Origin: Singulisphaera sp.
Lineage (GTDB): Bacteria; Planctomycetota; Planctomycetia; Isosphaerales; Isosphaeraceae
Direction of reading: 5' to 3'
Assembly (NCBI GenBank): GCA_027451445.1
Contig: DAIDJG010000389.1
Location: 1-47,141, forward strand
Length of the DNA: 47,141 nt
Under the pieces are notes generated by a model. It was not told the origin of the DNA. It made no database searches and worked only from the letters and a program-made list of their open reading frames with translations. Position numbers and translations under genes: made by a program. Positions 43,006 to 47,141 of the stretch are shown here, one piece after another (the stretch's first letter is position 1; every line of letters begins with the position of its first letter).

Positions 43006-43686
43006 TCAGTCGGTGCCAAACGCCCTGACACCGATCTCCCGCTCCGGCCGGAACTCTGGACGAGCGCAGTCGTCGTCCGGCGTATCAAAACCTGCGATAC
43101 GCAGGGCCGCAATGTACTCGTCCGGCGAATTCAGGTTCCGGAGGGTCTCGAACTCGGGATCCACGGATGCCAGTTCCTCGCGAGTCACGACCCGAGTGCG
43201 TACAGCGTCCATCAAGCCCACGAGCCGCAATCGATCGGCTCGGAGCAGGTCTTTGATGACCGGTAAGACGGCCGTCCGTCGGTAGAGCGCGGCTAGAGGG
43301 TGAGGGTAGCCGTCGACTGACGGGATGATCAGGTCGTAGTCGCCGCCGATTTCATGGAGGCATGGAATCCACGCCGGTCGTAAAAGCGGAGCATCTGTCG
43401 CCGTCGCAAAGACATACTCAACTTCGTTCGGAAGCGCCGCCAAGCCGGCTGCGAGCCCTTGCAAGGGACCACGTCCCGCGATTTCATCACGCACCGCAAT
43501 GACTGTTGGCGGCAGAGGCGGAAGGTTCTGGTCGGCAGCCGCGACGACCACGACCGGATCGACAACCGTGCTGACCAGACGCACCACGCGCTGGAGTAAA
43601 ACTTCGGGGCCAAACGGTAGCCACGCCTTGGGCCGTCCCATCCGACGGCTTTGTCCGCCGCAAAGTATCACAGCCCCCGTACTCAA
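43006..43686 (-). CDS. mobA: Molybdenum cofactor guanylyltransferase
   Basis: A 226-residue nucleotidyltransferase that attaches GMP to Mo-molybdopterin. The signature GAVILCGGQSRRMGRPKAWLPFG is the GTP-binding loop; ATATDAPLLRPAWI supplies the metal-binding Asp of the DxP motif, and PHPLAALYRR is also typical. A C-terminal 20-residue tail adds to the usual 190-200. It implies a bis-MGD-type molybdoenzyme somewhere in the genome; none is visible here. A gap of about 200 bp separates it from rsfS. Confidence 0.92.
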   Translation of the reverse strand: MSTGAVILCGGQSRRMGRPKAWLPFGPEVLLQRVVRLVSTVVDPVVVVAAADQNLPPLPPTVIAVRDEIAGRGPLQGLAAGLAALPNEVEYVFATATDAPLLRPAWIPCLHEIGGDYDLIIPSVDGYPHPLAALYRRTAVLPVIKDLLRADRLRLVGLMDAVRTRVVTREELASVDPEFETLRNLNSPDEYIAALRIAGFDTPDDDCARPEFRPEREIGVRAFGTD

Positions 43687-43832
43687 CGCTTGTTCCTCGG
43701 GTTACAACGGACGAACCGGGGCCCGTTTCGACCGACCGGCGCCGTGTTTCATCGAGCCGGTCGGACTTCGGAGAATACGAACGGTGCGGAGGAAAAGACA
43801 GAACGATTCGCGTGCAAGACGCGTCGACTGCG

Positions 43833-45209
43833 TCAACCCAGGTGAAGGGTGTAGTTCGTGAATCGCTGTCGCTCGGACCCCACATCCTCCCAGCTATAAC
43901 CGTACTGACCGTAATGGTACAGGCGGATCGTCGCATCGGCGAGGGGCGTGACTCCAATCTGGCCGAGGCGGTGGCTGAACGACCAATCCTCGCCCAGGAA
44001 GTGGTAGTCGTTCTCGCCGTGTTTGATGATGATCGAGTGGAAGAACGGCCAGAAGCCTTTACCCCAGCGCGTGTTGACCAGGGGCAGATTGAGCCGCTCG
44101 ATCATGAGGCGGAGCACCTCGGCCCGAATCCGGAGGAAACCGGTGGCAGCGTATTTCAAGGGATACAGGCCAGGTGCATCGGGACCGAAAACGATCTCTT
44201 TCGTTCCGTCAGCAAGCGCGCTTGTCACTTCCCGAGGTCCCTTCTTGGCGTAAATGCCGGCGACCACAGGCTCCGGCCGGTCGAGCAGCTTGAGCGCGTC
44301 GGCGGCCTGGAAACCCATGTCTGAGTCAATGAAAAGGATCGACTCGAAGCCGTTGTGCAGGGCATCGGAGACCATTTCGCTCCGCGCGAGCTCGATCTGC
44401 GAACATCCAACCCGACGGTGGACCTGAACCCCCGCCATCTCCAGTTCCTTGAGCCCCTGCTCGCAAGGCGCTTCGATCACATTCAAGTGGGGGACAAGGA
44501 CGATTTGACGGGATCGCGCGCCCGCTTTGTGCGGGGCGCCATTGACGGATGGCTTTCCGCGCTCGATCAGCTTCCAGCCCCGAGCACCCTCCCGCTCGAC
44601 ATTCAGATTGTTCGATTCCGCAAACGCCTGCACCGCGCTTTGCACGGGCTGCCAATCGAAATCGTCGCCGACGAGGAGCGCGTGGGGAAACAATCGATGT
44701 GCAAGCTCCAACTCGGCCATGACTGCTTCATGACTGTGTTCGGCGTCGATAAAAACCACGTCGGGCTCGACTCCGAACTGGTGGACCTTCTTTAGTCCTT
44801 CGACGGTTGTCATTTTCAGGGGGATGATCTGGTCGCGGTAGCGCCAGCAGAGGGCGAGGAAGGTCTCGTAAAGTGTGGGGAGCATCGAGCGCCATTCTTC
44901 GCTGGTCTGGTGTTCGGGGCTCCCTTGCCAGTGGTCGATGCTGATGACGGTGGCGTTGGGTGCAACGTCGGCGATGAACCGAGTGGACATTCCGAGCCAG
45001 GCACCGAGCTCGACGACCACGCGGGTGTCGTGATTGAGCACACTCGACAGAAGCTGGTCCGTCCCCTCTCCAAACCACCCGGGTGCCCGCACGGGGGCCT
45101 TGATGTCCGGCCTTTCCGAGGGCCATGGAAAAGCCTTTCTCAATCTCTCGATCGGACTCTCGGCGTCCGTGTGGGTTCGAGTCTCTTCGAGCGTGGTTTG
45201 CAGCGTCAC
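43833..45209 (-). CDS. Methyltransferase-glycosyltransferase fusion protein
   Basis: A 458-residue two-domain protein. The first half is a class I SAM methyltransferase of the Methyltransf_24/cephalosporin-hydroxylase type: the glycine-rich motif is VVVELGAWLGMST (about 64-76), and DVVFIDAEHSHEAVMAELEL carries the conserved Asp/His. The second half resembles a GT-A glycosyltransferase: SILFIDSDMGFQAADALKLL holds the DxD, followed by GIYAKKGPREV and LGEDWSFSHRLGQIG. I chose GTG 45209 because GGGAG lies about 10 bp upstream; the frame is open to 45386 but that part is not protein-like. It would modify a surface glycan or glycoprotein (inference); the next gene upstream encodes a surface-like Ser/Gly protein. 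Confidence 0.82.
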   Translation of the reverse strand: MTLQTTLEETRTHTDAESPIERLRKAFPWPSERPDIKAPVRAPGWFGEGTDQLLSSVLNHDTRVVVELGAWLGMSTRFIADVAPNATVISIDHWQGSPEHQTSEEWRSMLPTLYETFLALCWRYRDQIIPLKMTTVEGLKKVHQFGVEPDVVFIDAEHSHEAVMAELELAHRLFPHALLVGDDFDWQPVQSAVQAFAESNNLNVEREGARGWKLIERGKPSVNGAPHKAGARSRQIVLVPHLNVIEAPCEQGLKELEMAGVQVHRRVGCSQIELARSEMVSDALHNGFESILFIDSDMGFQAADALKLLDRPEPVVAGIYAKKGPREVTSALADGTKEIVFGPDAPGLYPLKYAATGFLRIRAEVLRLMIERLNLPLVNTRWGKGFWPFFHSIIIKHGENDYHFLGEDWSFSHRLGQIGVTPLADATIRLYHYGQYGYSWEDVGSERQRFTNYTLHLG

Positions 45210-45392
45210 GGTTGGCGTCTCCCTTTGAAGGCCAGCGGTCACCGTCCTCGTTGGCAAGCCCTGAAACACGCAACCACCGGTCGGCGAGCATCCATCAAAA
45301 CGGTTGCGCATGCGTATGGACTCGCGTCTGGAGACGAAAACCGTCTGCAAGAACTGGGCCAAGATCGGGGTCCGCGGATGAAACAAAAACGG

Positions 45393-45444
45393 AAAAAGCC
45401 GCGCCCGGCTTGCCCGCGGTTGCAGGACAAACGGACACGGCTTT
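45393..45444 (-). terminator. Terminator after the Ser/Gly-repeat gene
   Basis: On the minus strand AAAGCCG (from 45444) pairs with CGGCTTT (to 45395), and a T-rich tract (TTTTTCCGTTTTTG) follows. It lies about 100 bp downstream of the Ser/Gly-repeat gene stop and before the fusion glycosyltransferase, so the two are likely separate transcripts. The arms are 35 bp apart, but further G/C pairing occurs inside. Confidence 0.6.
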
Positions 45445-45546
45445 CGGGGAGACCGCTCACCGTGATTTGAGGTCTGGTGAACGGTCGTGGTGCCGAATTG
45501 ACTGCGGGTTGCGCGGTGAGATCACCGCGCTGGAGTTGCGGGGTGG

Positions 45547-47141
45547 TTACGCGCCCCCCGTCCCATTGTTGTTGGTGTTGAGCGCCCCGATCTCGAACAG
45601 GGCCTCCAGCTTATCAAGATCAAGTGTCGCCTGGGCGAGCACCGCGTCGACTTCGGATGCCGCAGGTGTGTTGCCTGCCGAATTCAGCTCATTGGCGAGC
45701 CCGTCCAGCAGGTTTTCCGTCTGGGCGATGTTGTTGTCGATGAACGTGGCGACTTGTGCCGAGTTCGGAACGCTGGCCAAGGTCGAGTTGATCTGTTGCG
45801 TGAGGGTGTTCAGCGCCGAGTTGATGGTCGAGATCAGCGCGGAAGCGCCGCTTCCACTGGCCGATCCACTGCCGCTGCCGGAACCACTGGAGCTTCCCGA
45901 GCCGCTCGTGCTGCCCGAGCCCGACCCGCTGGAGCTTCCCGAGCCGGAGCCACTCGTGCTGCCCGATCCGCTGCCGCTGCCAGAACCCGAACCGTCGTCG
46001 TCGTCGTGGTCGTCGTCGTTGCCGTCGTTGTCGTTGTCGACGCGGGTATCGTTGTCGTTCCCGCTGTCGTCACCTCTGCCGGTGTCCCTGCCGTTCGACT
46101 TGTCATCTCCATTGTTGTCGTTGTGTTGCGAGTTCCCGCCTTGATTTCCGTTGGTGCTCGTGAGCGGGACGAAGGTGCCCATGCTGTTCGAGCCGCTGGT
46201 GCTTCCGGAGTTGCTGGAGCTTCCCGAGCCGCTGGTGCTTCCGGAGTTGCTGGAGCTTCCCGAGCCGCTCGTGCTTCCTGATCCACTGGAGCTTCCCGAG
46301 CCGCTCGTGCTTCCTGAGCTGCTGCCCGATCCACTGGAACTGCCGGAACCGCTTGAGCTTCCCGATCCGCTGGTGCTCCCTGAACCGGAGCCGCTGGTGC
46401 TTCCCGATCCGCTTGAGCTACCGGACCCACTCGAGCTTCCCGATCCGCTCGAGCTACCGGAGTTGCTCATGCTTCCGGATCCGCTGGAGCTGCCGGAACC
46501 GCTCGTGCTTCCCGAACTCGTGCTGCCCGAACCGCTCATGCTTCCCGAGCCGGCCGACTGGAACGCCTGAGTGATTGCAGTGATTGCGTTGTCGAATTCT
46601 TGATTCACAGCGCTCTCGACCTGCGAAAGGGTCGACCCGCTCGCGGAGCCTGAACCACTGGCGCTGCCAGAGCCACTGCTGCTTCCGGAACCGCTTGAGC
46701 TTCCCGAGCCGCTCGTGCTGCCCGAACCGGAGCCACTGGTGCTGCCGGAGCCCGAACCGGAGCCACTGGTGCTGCCGGAGCCCGAACCGGAGCCACTGGT
46801 GCTGCCGGAGCCCGAACCGGAGCCGCTGGTGCTGCCCGAACCGGAGCCGCTGGTGCTGCCCGAACCGGAGCCGCTGCCGCTGCCCGAAGTAGTCGGACTG
46901 CCCGATCCACTGAGACTGCCGGAGCCTGAACCGCTCGTGCTACCCGACCCGGAGCCGCTGGTGCTACCCGAGCCAGAGCCGCTCGTGCTGCCCGAGCCAG
47001 AGCCGCTCGTGCTGCCCGAGCCAGAGCCGCTCGTGCTGCCCGAGCCGGAGCCGCTCGTGCTGCCCGAGCCGGAACCGCTCGTGCTGCCCGAACCGCTGGT
47101 GCTACCCGAACCGCTACTGCTGCCCGAACTGCTTCCGGAGC
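45547..47141 (-). CDS. Giant Ser/Gly-repeat protein (5' end beyond the window)
   Basis: At least 531 codons, open through the right edge. Most of it is [10 protein letters not shown]-type low complexity. Two unique helical segments break the pattern: [25 protein letters not shown] (around 46540-46640) and a C-terminal domain of about 100 residues ([60 protein letters not shown]). An acidic Asn/Asp-rich island ([20 protein letters not shown]) sits at about 46000-46120. The two helical segments resemble each other (S-x-I-N/A-x-I-T). No catalytic motif is seen. Extended Ser/Gly/Thr stretches point to a surface, stalk or matrix protein, perhaps heavily glycosylated or calcium-binding through the Asp island (inference). 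Confidence 0.8.
   Translation of the reverse strand, partial: SGSSSGSSSGSGSTSGSGSTSGSGSGSTSGSGSGSTSGSGSGSTSGSGSGSTSGSGSGSTSGSGSGSTSGSGSGSLSGSGSPTTSGSGSGSGSGSTSGSGSGSTSGSGSGSGSTSGSGSGSGSTSGSGSGSGSTSGSGSGSTSGSGSSSGSGSSSGSGSASGSGSASGSTLSQVESAVNQEFDNAITAITQAFQSAGSGSMSGSGSTSSGSTSGSGSSSGSGSMSNSGSSSGSGSSSGSGSSSGSGSTSGSGSGSTSGSGSSSGSGSSSGSGSSSGSTSGSGSSSGSGSTSGSGSSSNSGSTSGSGSSSNSGSTSGSNSMGTFVPLTSTNGNQGGNSQHNDNNGDDKSNGRDTGRGDDSGNDNDTRVDNDNDGNDDDHDDDDGSGSGSGSGSGSTSGSGSGSSSGSGSGSTSGSGSSSGSGSGSGSASGSGASALISTINSALNTLTQQINSTLASVPNSAQVATFIDNNIAQTENLLDGLANELNSAGNTPAASEVDAVLAQATLDLDKLEALFEIGALNTNNNGTGGA
46721..46840. repeat. 30-bp tandem repeat array in the Ser/Gly gene
   Basis: The unit cccgaaccggagccactggt plus gctgccggag (30 bp, 10 residues) occurs three times identically at 46721-46750, 46751-46780 and 46781-46810. 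A diverged fourth copy lies at 46811-46840. Identity at third positions shows recent duplication. Confidence 0.9.
46967..47062. repeat. 24-bp tandem repeat array in the Ser/Gly gene
   Basis: A unit of 24 bp (cccgagccagagccgctcgt plus gctg; eight residues) is repeated identically at 46967-46990, 46991-47014 and 47015-47038. A fourth copy with a single change follows at 47039-47062. It is a second, independent expansion near the window edge. Confidence 0.85.

Noticed and set aside
45754-46570. Plus-strand frames with [11 protein letters not shown]-type repeats opposite the Ser/Gly gene
   Set aside because: They are mirror readings of the Ser/Gly repeat DNA. The minus frame has non-repetitive flanking domains and a terminator, so it is the coding one.
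46721-47062. Regular repeats considered as a CRISPR array
   Set aside because: Units are contiguous without spacers and stay in one reading frame.

Overview
The window is high-GC bacterial chromosome that reads as Planctomycetota, probably of the Isosphaeraceae/Gemmatales kind (inferred). The grounds are a planctomycete-type cytochrome c/DUF1549/DUF1553 gene followed by a DUF1501 gene (27117-31003), a large secreted multidomain cytochrome c protein (10657-14802), a tetrahydromethanopterin-linked C1 cluster (33598-38203), several planctomycete-style secreted proteins of unknown function, and palindromic repeats. I saw no tRNA, rRNA, CRISPR array, phage gene or transposase.

Layout. 1-2616: SWIM/SNF2 helicase, open at the left edge. 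2617-2914: two large inverted repeats between convergent genes. 2915-10542 (minus): eight tightly packed sugar and sugar-acid enzymes: aldo/keto reductase, LgoD-like Zn dehydrogenase, UxaE-type epimerase, SDR, TIM-barrel isomerase, FucU-type mutarotase, lactonase, LarA-type nickel epimerase. 10657-14802 (minus): LamG/propeller/cytochrome c/ThuA fusion just upstream of them. 15020-17165 (plus): arfB, a small helical protein, an XRE regulator, a secreted protein. 17206-22161 (minus): helical-repeat, ceramidase-like and SH3-like proteins. 22518-24902 (plus): hemB-hemL. 25057-26764: HPr and MgtC-like, divergent. 27117-31003 (plus): PSD1-DUF1501 pair. 31211-33326 (minus): MA-like peptidase and TIGR03032 protein. 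33598-36077 (minus): fae, methylene-H4MPT dehydrogenase, DUF1464. 36344-38203 (plus): small Cys protein, then ATP-grasp. 38217-43686 (minus): propeller/di-heme cytochrome, argS, rsfS, mobA. 43833-45209 (minus): methyltransferase-glycosyltransferase fusion. 45547-47141 (minus): Ser/Gly-repeat protein, open at the right edge.

Most interesting reading: the eight enzymes can be placed in one chain, L-galactose (or L-fucose) to lactone to L-galactonate to D-tagaturonate to D-fructuronate to D-mannonate. The LarA homologue could then make the C2 epimer, D-gluconate, so that hexuronate-type intermediates are handled with no dehydratase or aldolase in the cluster. The individual reactions are known for the families; the assembled route is my inference. 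The second notable item is a 40-bp-arm palindromic element sitting in frame inside the ATP-grasp gene of the C1 cluster, with a relative upstream of hemB. Two genes appear to start at CTG behind a good Shine-Dalgarno.
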